The notes: generated from the letters alone by a model not told the origin. A DNA stretch of 64,000 nt from Pseudovibrio ascidiaceicola (GCF_900114245.1 NZ_FOSK01000009.1:62001-126000); one strand, 5' to 3'. Positions 16,815 through 26,237 are shown, numbered from the stretch's first letter. Program-made: numbers and translations.

Positions 16815-17312
16815 ATGGCAGATGCGGAACTGCAAAATACTGAGGATGAAGGTAAGTCCGGCAAACGCAAGATCGTTATCGGAGCGATTGCTGGCGTCTT
16901 GCTGTTAACCCTTGGTGTGGGCGGTGCATATGTAATGGACTGGATTGATCTGGGCGACACAGCCACCGTCAAGCGAGCGGATGGCACTGTTGAGCAGATC
17001 CAAACCAAGCCTGTCGTTTTTTACGATCTGCCAGAAATGACGGTGAATCTCTCTACTCAAGGCCGCACGACCTATCTGAAAGTCCGCATCGCACTGGAAG
17101 TTGAGAGCGATAGCATGGTTTCTCAGGTAGAGCCTTATCTTCCGCGCATTCTTGATGCTTTCCAGATTTATCTGCGTGAGTTGCGCCCTGCTGATCTTGA
17201 AGGATCTGCCGGATTGTTCCGCTTGAAGGAGCAGCTTCTGCGTCGCATCAACTCTGCAATCTATCCAGCCAAGGTTGAAGGGGTTCTCTTTAAAGAGATC
17301 CTGATCCAGTAG
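16815..17312 (+). CDS. fliL: Flagellar basal body-associated protein FliL
   Basis: FliL (165 residues) is a single-pass inner-membrane protein that surrounds the stator and supports motor torque. The membrane helix IVIGAIAGVLLLTLGVGGAYV at about residues 19-39 is followed by a periplasmic domain with VFYDLPEMTVNLSTQGRTTYLKVRIALE and the C-terminal RRINSAIYPAKVEGVLFKEILIQ. It is the first gene of fliL-fliM-pflI-motE, 11 bases before fliM, and diverges from flgF. Confidence 0.94.
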   Translation: MADAELQNTEDEGKSGKRKIVIGAIAGVLLLTLGVGGAYVMDWIDLGDTATVKRADGTVEQIQTKPVVFYDLPEMTVNLSTQGRTTYLKVRIALEVESDSMVSQVEPYLPRILDAFQIYLRELRPADLEGSAGLFRLKEQLLRRINSAIYPAKVEGVLFKEILIQ

Positions 17313-17323
17313 GGGAGCGGCAT

Positions 17324-18547
17324 ATGTCAGATACCGATACTCTCCCTGAAAATATGGATGATGCCTGGGACACAGCCCTTTCTGAAGCAGAGGGTGGTGA
17401 CAGTGATGAGGATCTTGCGGCGGCGTGGGGCGCTGCGCTGCAGGAGCAAGGCGTAGAAGGCGGTGAAGAGGCCGCAGCTCAATGGGCTGCAATGATCGAC
17501 GACAGCGAGCCGGACCTTGAGAGTGCGTCTCGTGGTGCGGACCGTATTCTGAATCAGGAAGAGATCGACAATCTTCTGGGCTTTACGCTGGATGGGTCTC
17601 TGGCTGGTGATGAAGGTGGTATTCGTGCGCTGATCAATTCGGCAATGGTGTCTTATGAGCGCCTGCCGATGCTGGAGATCGTGTTTGACCGTCTCGTACG
17701 TCTCACCACAACATCTCTGCGAAATTTCACATCGGATAATGTTGAAGTCTCTTTGGACTCCATGACCAATGTGCGTTTTGGTGACTACCTGAACTCAATT
17801 CCACTTCCTGCAATCCTTGGTGTTTTCAAGGCCAAGGAATGGGATGGGTTCGGGCTTGTTACTGTTGAGAGCTCTCTGATCTATTCCATCATTGATGTGT
17901 TGCTTGGTGGTGGTCGTGGATCTTCACCAACGCGCGTTGAGGGGCGGCCATATACCACGATTGAAAGCAATCTGGTGCGCCGGATGATTGAGATTATCCT
18001 GCTGGATGCGGAGCAGGCTTTTGGACCTCTGTCCCCTGTGAGCTTCCCGCTTGAGCGTTTGGAAACGAACCCACGCTTTGCCGCGATTTCCCGTCCTGCG
18101 AATGCCGCCATCATGGTTGAGCTGCGCATCGATATGGAAGACCGTGGCGGTAAAGTTGAAATTGTGCTGCCTTACGCGACCCTTGAGCCAATCCGTGACC
18201 TGCTCCTGCAGATGTTCATGGGTGAGAAGTTCGGGCGTGATCCTATTTGGGAAGAGCACCTTGCCACTGAGGTTTATTCCTCAGAAGTGCAGGTTGATGC
18301 TGTCCTTTATGAAAATACAATCCCGCTCCAGCGGGTGTTGAATCTGGAAGTTGGTCAGACCTTGCTGTTTGATACCGGTCCTCGTGATCCTGTTCAGGTG
18401 AAGTGCGGGGGAGTGGCTTTGACAGAAGGCCTGATGGGCCATGTTGATGACCGAATTTCCATCGAAATTTCAAAGAAGCTGAAGCAACCGAAAATGACGC
18501 TCGCCGCTTTTGAAAAGTCCCTGCAAAGCGAACTGGAGACAAACTAG
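17324..18547 (+). CDS. fliM: Flagellar motor switch protein FliM
   Basis: FliM (407 residues) is the CheY-binding subunit of the C-ring. The CheY-binding segment LNQEEIDNLLGF lies at residues 76-87 instead of the extreme N-terminus. It is preceded by an acidic extension with three spaced repeats: WDTAL at 15, WGAAL at 35 and WAAM at 54. The middle domain (DRLVRLTTTSLRNFTSDNVEVSL, then LPAILGVFKAKEWDGFGLV) and the C-terminal SpoA domain (VGQTLLFDTGPRDPVQVKCGG) are normal. Its stop is followed immediately by the next gene. fliN is not adjacent. Confidence 0.95.
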   Translation: MSDTDTLPENMDDAWDTALSEAEGGDSDEDLAAAWGAALQEQGVEGGEEAAAQWAAMIDDSEPDLESASRGADRILNQEEIDNLLGFTLDGSLAGDEGGIRALINSAMVSYERLPMLEIVFDRLVRLTTTSLRNFTSDNVEVSLDSMTNVRFGDYLNSIPLPAILGVFKAKEWDGFGLVTVESSLIYSIIDVLLGGGRGSSPTRVEGRPYTTIESNLVRRMIEIILLDAEQAFGPLSPVSFPLERLETNPRFAAISRPANAAIMVELRIDMEDRGGKVEIVLPYATLEPIRDLLLQMFMGEKFGRDPIWEEHLATEVYSSEVQVDAVLYENTIPLQRVLNLEVGQTLLFDTGPRDPVQVKCGGVALTEGLMGHVDDRISIEISKKLKQPKMTLAAFEKSLQSELETN

Positions 18548-19114
18548 ATGTCCCTAGGTCTTATTATTGAATGCATCGTTGCGGTTCTTCTTGTGATTAC
18601 CATTGGGTATTGCTGGACACTCAACCGTCGCCTAAGCCGTCTCCGCTCTGACGAAGAGTCCTTGCGCGCAACCATTTCGGAGCTGATTACAGCGACTGAA
18701 ATTGCAGAGCGTGCGATCATGGGTCTCAAGTCGACGTGTGGAAATGCGGACCGTACGCTTGGTGTGCGTTTGGGCGAAGCTGAGGCGGTTTCCCGCAAAC
18801 TGACTGATCAGTTGGGAGCAGGTGAGGATGTGCTGGACCGCATTGGTGGTGTTGCAGATCGTGCACTTGCTGATCGTGATACCCGTGTGGCCGCGCCAGC
18901 AGGCCCGGTATCTCGCACGTATGAAACCGCAGCGGAGGGACTTGCTGCCGGGATCATTGCGGAGCAGGAAACGATGCATCCGGCAGAGACGCGCAGTGCA
19001 CCAGCCCCGAAAGCTGCGACCCGTTCTGTGACCCGTGACATTCGTGAAGCTGCAAATGAATCAGCTGCGCGCCTTGAGCGCTTCCGCAGACAAGCGCAGG
19101 ACCGCGTAGCATGA
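18548..19114 (+). CDS. PflI-like protein (DUF6468 type) of the fliLM operon
   Basis: This 188-residue protein has an N-terminal membrane helix (residues about 2-24, LIIECIVAVLLVITIGYCW) and then a cytoplasmic helical region containing SELITATEIAERAIMGLK and RLGEAEAVSRKLTDQLGAGEDVLDR. The family lies next to fliM across alphaproteobacteria. I believe its Caulobacter relative is PflI, which affects flagellar positioning, but that link is from memory of gene order. The start at 18548 follows the fliM stop with no gap, and the end overlaps the next gene by four bases. Confidence 0.65.
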   Translation: MSLGLIIECIVAVLLVITIGYCWTLNRRLSRLRSDEESLRATISELITATEIAERAIMGLKSTCGNADRTLGVRLGEAEAVSRKLTDQLGAGEDVLDRIGGVADRALADRDTRVAAPAGPVSRTYETAAEGLAAGIIAEQETMHPAETRSAPAPKAATRSVTRDIREAANESAARLERFRRQAQDRVA

Positions 19115-19815
19115 AACTAAGGCTCCTTCCGATTGTCGTATTTGCCGGTAGTGCCCTTCTGGTATTGAAGTTGCTTGGTTTCTTTTTAGGCGGCACCTAT
19201 CCGCTTGGTGCTGTTCGGGTTGCGGATGCTCAGCAGTCAGAAGTCGCGAAGGTTGAGGAAGAGGCACCAGCACCAGCTACTCCAAACGTTCTTCCCAACC
19301 CATCCGGTGCGCGAAAGATTCAGGTTGCTCAAAATGCGAGTGGTGTGAAGGAAAGTGGTGTTCCAACGAACTCTGTTTCTGAACTTGCCGTTCTCAATAG
19401 TCTTGGTAATCGCCGTGACGTGCTGAACCAACGTGAAAATGATCTGGAGCTTCGCGAGCAGGTTCTTGCTGCTGCTGAAGCGCGTTTGAATAAGCGTTTT
19501 CAGGAGCTTAAGGCACTTGAAGCGAAGATTGATTCTGAAGTTGAGCGCAAGGAAAAGCAGGCTGCGGAAGAGATCCTGGATCTGGTGAAGATCTATGAAA
19601 GCATGAAGGCTAAAAACGCTGCCCGGATCTTCAACCGTCTGGACCTGGACATCATGTTGAAAGTGGTGAAGGAGATGCAGCCGCGGAAGATGGCGGATGT
19701 GCTTTCTGAGATGGATCCGGAAATGGCAGAGCAGTTAACAATTGCACTGGCTGCAGGCGAGAGCCGCAATGTGAAGACGACTTCCACAATTCTTCCGAAG
19801 ATTCAGGGGAATTAA
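19111..19815 (+). CDS. MotE-like flagellar protein (MgtE_N-type domain)
   Basis: This 234-residue protein has a signal peptide or membrane anchor (residues about 5-27) followed by a variable linker. Next comes a long charged coiled coil (NQRENDLELREQVLAAAEARL onward). The C-terminal domain contains IYESMKAKNAARIFNRLD and MLKVVKEMQPRKMADVLSEM, the MgtE N-terminal fold. MotE in rhizobia is a periplasmic chaperone of MotC needed for motor rotation. Overlap with the preceding gene (ATGA) shows tight coupling. motC is not visible here. Confidence 0.75.
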   Translation: MKLRLLPIVVFAGSALLVLKLLGFFLGGTYPLGAVRVADAQQSEVAKVEEEAPAPATPNVLPNPSGARKIQVAQNASGVKESGVPTNSVSELAVLNSLGNRRDVLNQRENDLELREQVLAAAEARLNKRFQELKALEAKIDSEVERKEKQAAEEILDLVKIYESMKAKNAARIFNRLDLDIMLKVVKEMQPRKMADVLSEMDPEMAEQLTIALAAGESRNVKTTSTILPKIQGN

Positions 19816-19920
19816 CTGAGCAAATTGGCGGTTTTTCGCTCTTGGCTCAGGAGTCTGTAAGCTTGCGTTAATAGCCAATTGTTACAGATACCTAATTAAT
19901 TTTAGGAGTAAGAATCGGGC

Positions 19921-22900
19921 ATGGGCGATTTTGGGGGCGACCTTAAGGATAAGCAGAAGCATTCCTTTCTGCGCGCCACTTTACCTTTTTTGCCGCGCCG
20001 TGCATTGCATGGAGCACGCATTGTGAGGGTAAAGGGTAAGGCTTGGCTTGTCTCCTTCATGCTCGCCACAACTGCTCTTGGGGGCAGTGTTTTAAGTGCT
20101 TGGGCTGAGCCAGCTTCTGCTGTGCTTGAAGTTGAAGACACTGGCAATTTTGCCCGTATGGTGATCACATTCCCGGATCGCTCGTTGTTACCTCCCTATG
20201 AAGCTTCCATTTCCACCAGTGTCCTGCGGATCTCCTTTCCGGAAGGCATTGAAGCGGATGTTGATGATGTGCCGGAAGCTTTGATGGATTACATCTCCAT
20301 TGCTCGTGCTGATCCTGATGGCGCTGCGTTGCGTTTCGCATTGCGACAGCCGGTTAACATCAACAGTATGGAAGCTGGAGAGAAGCTCTTTATTGATCTG
20401 CTTCCAGCCAGTTATGAAGGTCGGCCTCCATCCTTACCGCAGGATGTGGTTGATGAGCTCGCCCGGCGGGCTGCGGAAGCGCTTGAGCGTATTCGTGTGC
20501 TGGAAGAAGCAAACGCACTTGAAGATCAGGAGATCAAGGTCAAGCTGCGGATTGGTACGCACCCAACATTTACACGTCTGATCTTTGATTGGAATGTGCA
20601 GGTTGGCAGTGCGTTTGAGCGCAACGGAAACAATATCCGCGTCAAGTTTGATCAGGCTGCTGATCTGGATCTGTCTCAGTTCAAGGCTAGTTTGCCGGGG
20701 ACTGTGTTGGATGTTGGTTCCAAAACCCGTGACAATGATCTGATCTTCAACATGATTGTTGATCCGAGTGTTGATGTGCGATCTTTTCAGGAAGGTAAGC
20801 AGCTTATTGTTGATGTCACGCCTGAAGACATCGGCCAGCTGGATCCGCGTGTCACCGAAGTTAGAGATGAGCTTTTTGGCAATGATGATGTGCCGCAAGG
20901 TGCATCAAATGTTATAAATACGCTTGGCACTAAAGATGCTGCACCTTCTGCAATTGCGCCTGCCGTGTCTGCTGTTGTTGATCAGGCTCCGGTTGCTGCT
21001 CCGGGAAGTCTGTTTCCGACGCCTCAACCTGTTCAGACGGCTCAAACCAGCGTGAATGATGGCCTTGATTTTCCGCAGATGCCGTTGCCGGTTGCAAAGC
21101 CGGAATTGGAACGCATTGGCGATCCGGTTGACCGGTTGGCTCCAGCTGACATTCCTCAATCAAAGCCTTCGGAAGAAGACTTGCAGGCTGAGGTTGGCAA
21201 GGAGCCTGAGCCCGTTGAAGCTGTTGTTGTAAATGCGCAACCTGTTCGCCGTGTGAAACCTGAGCCAGCGCCTGAAACTGATGTGGCACCTGTTGCTGAG
21301 GTGATTCCAGAGACCGATCTCATTGCTGAGGTTGTGAATGCAGGGGGGCAGACCTCGATACCAGTAACGCCTGCTTCTGAACAGGATGCACGCGCGGCTG
21401 CTGTTCCGGCTGCCGCAGCTGTTGTTGCTGATGCGGAAGAGGAGCTGCCGATTGCGCGTCGTGCTTCTGCTGAAACAATTATTCAGGAAGAGAACGACGC
21501 TGCAGCGCGTGTTGTTGGTGTTGAGACGTATCGTATTGGTGATACCGTTCGTCTGGTGTTTCCGTTTGAGCACGAGGTTGGTGCTGCTGTTTTCCGCCGA
21601 GATGAAAAGGTTTGGGCGGTGTTCGACAGTGAGGAACATCTGGACGGGCGCGGTATTCCAGCCGTTTTGAGTGATCTTGCGCGCAAGGTGGAACTTGATG
21701 AAGTTGATGGCGCACAGGTGCTACGGTTTGACCTGAAGCGGACCACGTTGATCTCCATTGAGTATCAGGATGATGCATGGGCGATCACTCTAGGGCCGTC
21801 GATCTCGACAAAGACTGAACCGGTTGATGTTGAGCGGAATGTGCAGGGTGATGGCTCGAATGTTCTGCGCCTGCCGTTTGGTGCAAGTGGGCGATTGCAT
21901 GTGCTGACTGACAAGAGCGTCGGCGACCGGATTTATGTGGTCAGCGGTCCGGCACCTGTTCGTGGAATTTTGAAGTCGCACCGGTTCCCTCAGGTTCAGA
22001 TCCTGCGCAGCTCTCAGGGACTTGCCGTTGTTCCGAGTGCTGATGGTATTGATGTTGAATTGTCGGGCGAAGATCTTGTGATCTCCAGACCTGACGGGTT
22101 GAAGATTTCGAACCGTGGTCTTTCCAAAGGCACGACGATTGGTGCTCATGTTAAAGACCCAACACAGCCGGGCCTGATTGAATTTGCACAGCTGGACCAG
22201 CAAAAGCCTGAGGATTACATGCAGGGCCTTCGGGCGCATGAAGATGCGATTGCGAAGGCTGATCCGGAGCAGTTGAGTGGCCCGCGGCTGGACATGGCAC
22301 GGTTTTTCCTCTCCAGCGGGTTTGCGCAGGAAGCTATTGGCACCTTGCGAATCATGGAAGAGGACGATCCTCTCATCGAGAAAGATGCCACCTTCAACGT
22401 GATGATGGGCGCTGCGCAGATGTTGGCGTCGCGACCGGGTGAGGCGCTCGAGTATCTTGCAGCTCCTGAACTTGCCAGCAGTCCTGATGCTGCAGTGTGG
22501 CGGACCTTTGCGCATTCCTCTTTAGGGGACTGGCAGGGCGCTCATGCAAATCTTGGGCGCGGGCTGGCTGTTATGGCCAATTATCCGGTGATGTTGCAGG
22601 TGTACTTCAACCTAGCAGCTGCCAAGACGCATTTGGCGCTTGGAAACTATGGGCGTGCACTTGGGGCGTTGTCGCAGATTGAGCCTTCTGATGTGAATGA
22701 AGAGCAGGCCATTCAGTATGACTTGCTGCGCGGACGGATTGCAGATGCTTCTGGGCGTTCTCAGGAAGCGCTGGATGTGTATGACCTTGTGGTGCGCTCC
22801 AGTGATGGGCCGGAGGCTGCAGAAGCCAAGTTCCTTAGTGTGAAGCTGCGGTATCGGGATGGTTTGATTGATGCGGATGAAGCTCTCTCCGAGCTCGAGG

Positions 22901-23925
22901 GGCTTGCTGCGTCGTGGCGTGGTGATGAAACTGAGCTGAAGACTTTGCGGTTGATGGCTCAGTTGCATGCGCAGGAAGGCAACTACCGCCGGGCCTTTGA
23001 GGCGATGTCTCAGGCTGTGCAATCTGATGCAGGGGCAGAGATCACCTCGAACATTCAGCAGGAAATGGGGTCTGTTTTTGCGACGCTGTTTCTTGAAGGC
23101 AGAGCGCAAGCTCTGGAGCCTGTGAAAGCGCTTGCGCTGTTTTATGACTTCCGTGAGCTGGTGCCTGCTGGCCGTCAAGGTGATGAGATGGCGCGGATGC
23201 TGGCTAGTCGTCTGATTGATATGGACTTGCTGGATCAGGCTGCCTCTGTTTTGCGGCACCAGATCGATAAGCGATTGAAGGGGGCTGCACGCGCTCAAAT
23301 CGCAGCAGATCTGGCTGTTGTTTATCTGCTGAACCGGAAGCCGGAAGAAGCACTGCGGGTGCTTTCGCAAACGCGTCAGGGGCAGTTACCAGCTGCTTTG
23401 CAGCGCCAGCGGAATATTGTTGAGGCGCGTGCATTGAGTGAAAGCGGGCGTCCTGATCTTGCCCTGGAGCTGGTGCGTAATATGTCTGGGTCCGACGTGG
23501 ATCGTTTGCGAGCTGATACACTCTGGTCGGCGCGGTCCTGGCGGAAGGCTGGCGAGCAGCTGGAGCAAATGAACGGAAGTCGCTGGTCTGATGAAGTGCC
23601 GCTTGCTGACCATGAGCGCGTTGATGTTATCCGCGCGGCGATTGCCTATACGCTGGCTGAAGACAGCTTGGGTCTTGAGCGACTACGCCAGAAGTACTCG
23701 CAGAAAATGAGCGAGTCTCCACAGGCTGAAACATTTGAGATTGTGACGCGGCCTATCGATGATCGCGGCGTCGAGTTCCTGAATGTTGCCAAGTCGGTTG
23801 GCGGCGGGGATAGTCTGGTCTCCTTCCTTGAGGAGTACAGACGCCAATACCTCTCAGCAACGCCGATTATTCCGACTGAGGAAGCATGGCTTTATCCTGA
23901 GGATGGCGATGGGGGAGCTGCTTAA
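19921..23925 (+). CDS. Very large secreted AMIN-like/TPR protein of the flagellar cluster
   Basis: This 1334-residue protein is of unknown function. A long N-region precedes a signal-like segment (about residues 41-62, ending SAWAEPASA). Residues about 65-310 form beta modules (ARMVITFPDRS, FTRLIFDWNVQVG) that look like the AMIN domain. Residues about 330-530 are a Pro/Ala/Val/Glu linker, followed by another beta region (DTVRLVFPFEHEVGAAVF). From about 725 the protein is a solenoid of tetratricopeptide-like helices (for example YGRALGALSQIEP and YRRAFEAMSQAVQ). It lies 105 bases after the motE-like gene and ends at a strong terminator, so it probably belongs to the flagellar regulon. AGGAG lies 13 bases before the ATG, so a slightly later start is possible. 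Confidence 0.8.
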   Translation: MGDFGGDLKDKQKHSFLRATLPFLPRRALHGARIVRVKGKAWLVSFMLATTALGGSVLSAWAEPASAVLEVEDTGNFARMVITFPDRSLLPPYEASISTSVLRISFPEGIEADVDDVPEALMDYISIARADPDGAALRFALRQPVNINSMEAGEKLFIDLLPASYEGRPPSLPQDVVDELARRAAEALERIRVLEEANALEDQEIKVKLRIGTHPTFTRLIFDWNVQVGSAFERNGNNIRVKFDQAADLDLSQFKASLPGTVLDVGSKTRDNDLIFNMIVDPSVDVRSFQEGKQLIVDVTPEDIGQLDPRVTEVRDELFGNDDVPQGASNVINTLGTKDAAPSAIAPAVSAVVDQAPVAAPGSLFPTPQPVQTAQTSVNDGLDFPQMPLPVAKPELERIGDPVDRLAPADIPQSKPSEEDLQAEVGKEPEPVEAVVVNAQPVRRVKPEPAPETDVAPVAEVIPETDLIAEVVNAGGQTSIPVTPASEQDARAAAVPAAAAVVADAEEELPIARRASAETIIQEENDAAARVVGVETYRIGDTVRLVFPFEHEVGAAVFRRDEKVWAVFDSEEHLDGRGIPAVLSDLARKVELDEVDGAQVLRFDLKRTTLISIEYQDDAWAITLGPSISTKTEPVDVERNVQGDGSNVLRLPFGASGRLHVLTDKSVGDRIYVVSGPAPVRGILKSHRFPQVQILRSSQGLAVVPSADGIDVELSGEDLVISRPDGLKISNRGLSKGTTIGAHVKDPTQPGLIEFAQLDQQKPEDYMQGLRAHEDAIAKADPEQLSGPRLDMARFFLSSGFAQEAIGTLRIMEEDDPLIEKDATFNVMMGAAQMLASRPGEALEYLAAPELASSPDAAVWRTFAHSSLGDWQGAHANLGRGLAVMANYPVMLQVYFNLAAAKTHLALGNYGRALGALSQIEPSDVNEEQAIQYDLLRGRIADASGRSQEALDVYDLVVRSSDGPEAAEAKFLSVKLRYRDGLIDADEALSELEGLAASWRGDETELKTLRLMAQLHAQEGNYRRAFEAMSQAVQSDAGAEITSNIQQEMGSVFATLFLEGRAQALEPVKALALFYDFRELVPAGRQGDEMARMLASRLIDMDLLDQAASVLRHQIDKRLKGAARAQIAADLAVVYLLNRKPEEALRVLSQTRQGQLPAALQRQRNIVEARALSESGRPDLALELVRNMSGSDVDRLRADTLWSARSWRKAGEQLEQMNGSRWSDEVPLADHERVDVIRAAIAYTLAEDSLGLERLRQKYSQKMSESPQAETFEIVTRPIDDRGVEFLNVAKSVGGGDSLVSFLEEYRRQYLSATPIIPTEEAWLYPEDGDGGAA

Positions 23926-23950
23926 GCAGCTTCGTTGTAGAAACAGTTTT

Positions 23951-23982
23951 AACACCGCATGATCTTTCATGCGGTGTTTTTG
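23951..23982 (+). terminator. Terminator of the fliL-to-TPR operon
   Basis: A perfect 12-bp stem AACACCGCATGA/TCATGCGGTGTT with loop TCTT is followed by TTTTGC on the plus strand. It lies 25 bases after the stop codon of the TPR protein and separates it from the convergent fliP. Confidence 0.92.
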
Positions 23983-24010
23983 CTTGATGTCTGGCTGAAC
24001 GGGGAAGAGG

Positions 24011-24772
24011 CTAACCGCCGAAACTTCGGACCAGGCTGCCTGCGATCAATTGCCAGCCGTCTACGAGCACAAAGAAGATGAGCTTGAACGGCAGTGAGAT
24101 CACGATTGGGGGCAGCATCATCATACCCATGGACATCAGGACTGATGCAATCACGAGATCGATGATGAGGAACGGCAGGTAGAGCAGGAAGCCAATTTCA
24201 AAGGCTCGGCGCAACTCGCTGATCATGAAGGCTGGCACCAGAACGCGCAGGCTCAGGTCTTCCGGGGTTTCCGGGGCAGGGGCCTTTGCAAGTTCCTGAA
24301 AGAGCAGGAGATCAGATTCGCGTACTTGCTGACGCATGAACTGGTGAAAGGGTTCGGATGCTCGGTTGAATGCTTCTTGCGGATCGATGGTGCCTTCGAT
24401 CATTGGCTTTGCGCCCAGATCCCAAGCGGTTTCAAAGGCAGGGGCCATAACGAAGGCTGTCAGGAACATGGCAAGGGATAGCATAACCGCGTTTGGTGGT
24501 GCGGTTTGAAGCCCGATTGCAGAGCGGAGCAGTGAAAGAACCACGACTATACGTGTGAAGCTCGTCACCATGATCAGGATGCTCGGTGCCAGTGAGAGCA
24601 CCGTGAGCAGCATGACCAGCTGAACTGCACGTTCTGTTACAGAGTTGCCTTCCCCGCCTCCAAAATCAATTGAAATGCTTTGGGCAGCAGCAGGACCGAA
24701 CCAGAAAAGCAAGAGAGCGAAACCCAAAAGCCCTAGTCGGCCTTTGTTTTCGCTCAGCTTTGCTTTTATCAT
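24011..24772 (-). CDS. fliP: Flagellar export gate protein FliP
   Basis: FliP (253 residues) forms, with FliQ and FliR, the core gate of the flagellar type III export apparatus. The signal-like N-terminus (LGLLGFALLLFWFGPAAA) precedes VQLVMLLTVLSLAPSILIMVTSFTRIVVVLSLLR, and the C-terminal half contains VLVPAFMISELRRAFEIGFLLYLPFLIIDLV and MGMMMLPPIVISLPFKLIFFVLVDGW. The ATG at 24772 is preferred over one at 24808 because the latter lies inside fliO and lacks a ribosome binding site, while AGCAGGA precedes 24772. It follows fliO by 10 bases. Confidence 0.95.
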   Translation of the reverse strand: MIKAKLSENKGRLGLLGFALLLFWFGPAAAQSISIDFGGGEGNSVTERAVQLVMLLTVLSLAPSILIMVTSFTRIVVVLSLLRSAIGLQTAPPNAVMLSLAMFLTAFVMAPAFETAWDLGAKPMIEGTIDPQEAFNRASEPFHQFMRQQVRESDLLLFQELAKAPAPETPEDLSLRVLVPAFMISELRRAFEIGFLLYLPFLIIDLVIASVLMSMGMMMLPPIVISLPFKLIFFVLVDGWQLIAGSLVRSFGG

Positions 24773-24782
24773 TCCTGCTAAA

Positions 24783-26237
24783 TTATTTTGTGTTGGCCTC
24801 AATGTCATCTAGCAGGTCTGCCATTTCCTTTGCGATGCCATCGGCGGCTTCGCTGGGATCGTCTTTAGGTGATGTTTTCTCTGCTTTTTTAGGAGCAGTT
24901 TCGGAAGTCACAGGCTTTTCTGCCTTCTCTTCCTGTTTTACTGGTTTCTCAGCTTCAGGTGCTTTTTCCGACTTAGCTGGCTTCTTGTCTTTTGCTTTGC
25001 TGGCGGCTTTTTGCTTTGCCTTGGCTGGTTCAGGCTTTTGCTCCGCAGCAGGTGTTGGCGTTGCCTCTGCTTTTTCCGCTGGCTTGGCCACTGGTGCTGC
25101 GTCAGCTTTTGCCTCTTCTGGCTTCAGCGCGGGCTTTTCAGGGGCAGCTTCAGCTTTTGCGACAGGCTTTTCGACTGCAGCCTCAGGCTTTGGCTCGTCT
25201 TTTTTCTCTTCCTGCACTTTGGCTGGCGTCTCAGTTACCCGCGGGCGCATGAAGGCACTTGCTGCGTTTGCTGCCGGACCATTCAAAGGCGGTTTCATTG
25301 CTGCATTTGGAATAGGCTTGGATGCTGCCGGTGCTTCTGGCTGTGGCGCTTCCGGTTTAGGCGCAGGTTTTTCTGCAGTTTTCTCTAGTACTGGCGCGAT
25401 CGGCTCCGCCTGCTTCACGGCTGGGCTTGGCTGTGATGGGCTGAGTGAGCGTGGTGAGGCCGGACGCGCTGGAGACGGGCGTGCTGTGATTGGCCGTGCC
25501 GCTACTTTTTGAACACCACGTGCGCCGCCAATGGTTGGCGTCTGCAAGGCAGCTGGTCTGCCTGCTGGCGCGCTTGCCGGTGCTGGGGCAGCTGGTCTTA
25601 CCGGGCGCGCAGATGCCATGTGCCCTGTTGCTGCAGCTTGAGGGACTGGTGCTGCCTGAGGCACAGTAGCAACTTTTTCTTTGATTGCTGCTGGTGCCGG
25701 GGCAGGTGCTGTCGCGACAGGTTGTGCAGGTGTCTTTACTTCAGGCTGCTGCTTTGGGGCAGGGCGGCTTGCAAGTGCAGGTTTCACCTCTGCCGCTGCA
25801 GGTGTTGCTTCTTCACCCCAGTTCAAGCGTGCTGTTGGTTCTTCTGAAGAGGGTGTTTGTTCTGGTGTTGCCGGTGTGGTGCCGACTTGCCCGTTGCCAG
25901 TAAACATCTGCCCGCGAGGCGGGGCCGAGACCGGCATGCCGCGGATGATGCCTTGTTCAACAACAACGTCGTTGGCGCCCCCAATCATAATGAGGTGCTC
26001 AACATTGTCTCGGCGGACAAGCAGTAATCTGCGCCGCGCATCAATATCGGTTGCATCCATGATTGCAAGACGAGGTTGGCGACTTCGCGACCCCTTGTAA
26101 CTGGTTCTTGCTAAGCGCTTCAAAAGCGGGATGCAGACCGCAATGAGAACCGCGATAATCAACATCGCCAGTACGACAGCAAGAAGCTGGGCGCTTCCCT
26201 GCGACATACCAGTGGTTTGGGCCAGCCAGTCAGGCAT
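24783..26237 (-). CDS. fliO: FliO-like flagellar protein with a very long low-complexity tail
   Basis: This 484-residue protein begins with a short periplasmic stretch and one membrane helix (AQLLAVVLAMLIIAVLIAVCIPLL, about residues 16-39). A compact FliO domain follows (PRLAIMDATDIDARRRLLLVRRDNVEHLIMIGG). FliO assists assembly of FliP, its immediate neighbour here. FliO proteins are usually 100-150 residues; this one continues for about 370 residues of Ala/Pro/Lys/Glu-rich sequence with many EKP, PAP and AEKP-type repeats. It has a short C-terminal helix MADLLDDIEANTK. The tail lies on the cytoplasmic side by the positive-inside rule. Confidence 0.85.
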   Translation of the reverse strand: MPDWLAQTTGMSQGSAQLLAVVLAMLIIAVLIAVCIPLLKRLARTSYKGSRSRQPRLAIMDATDIDARRRLLLVRRDNVEHLIMIGGANDVVVEQGIIRGMPVSAPPRGQMFTGNGQVGTTPATPEQTPSSEEPTARLNWGEEATPAAAEVKPALASRPAPKQQPEVKTPAQPVATAPAPAPAAIKEKVATVPQAAPVPQAAATGHMASARPVRPAAPAPASAPAGRPAALQTPTIGGARGVQKVAARPITARPSPARPASPRSLSPSQPSPAVKQAEPIAPVLEKTAEKPAPKPEAPQPEAPAASKPIPNAAMKPPLNGPAANAASAFMRPRVTETPAKVQEEKKDEPKPEAAVEKPVAKAEAAPEKPALKPEEAKADAAPVAKPAEKAEATPTPAAEQKPEPAKAKQKAASKAKDKKPAKSEKAPEAEKPVKQEEKAEKPVTSETAPKKAEKTSPKDDPSEAADGIAKEMADLLDDIEANTK

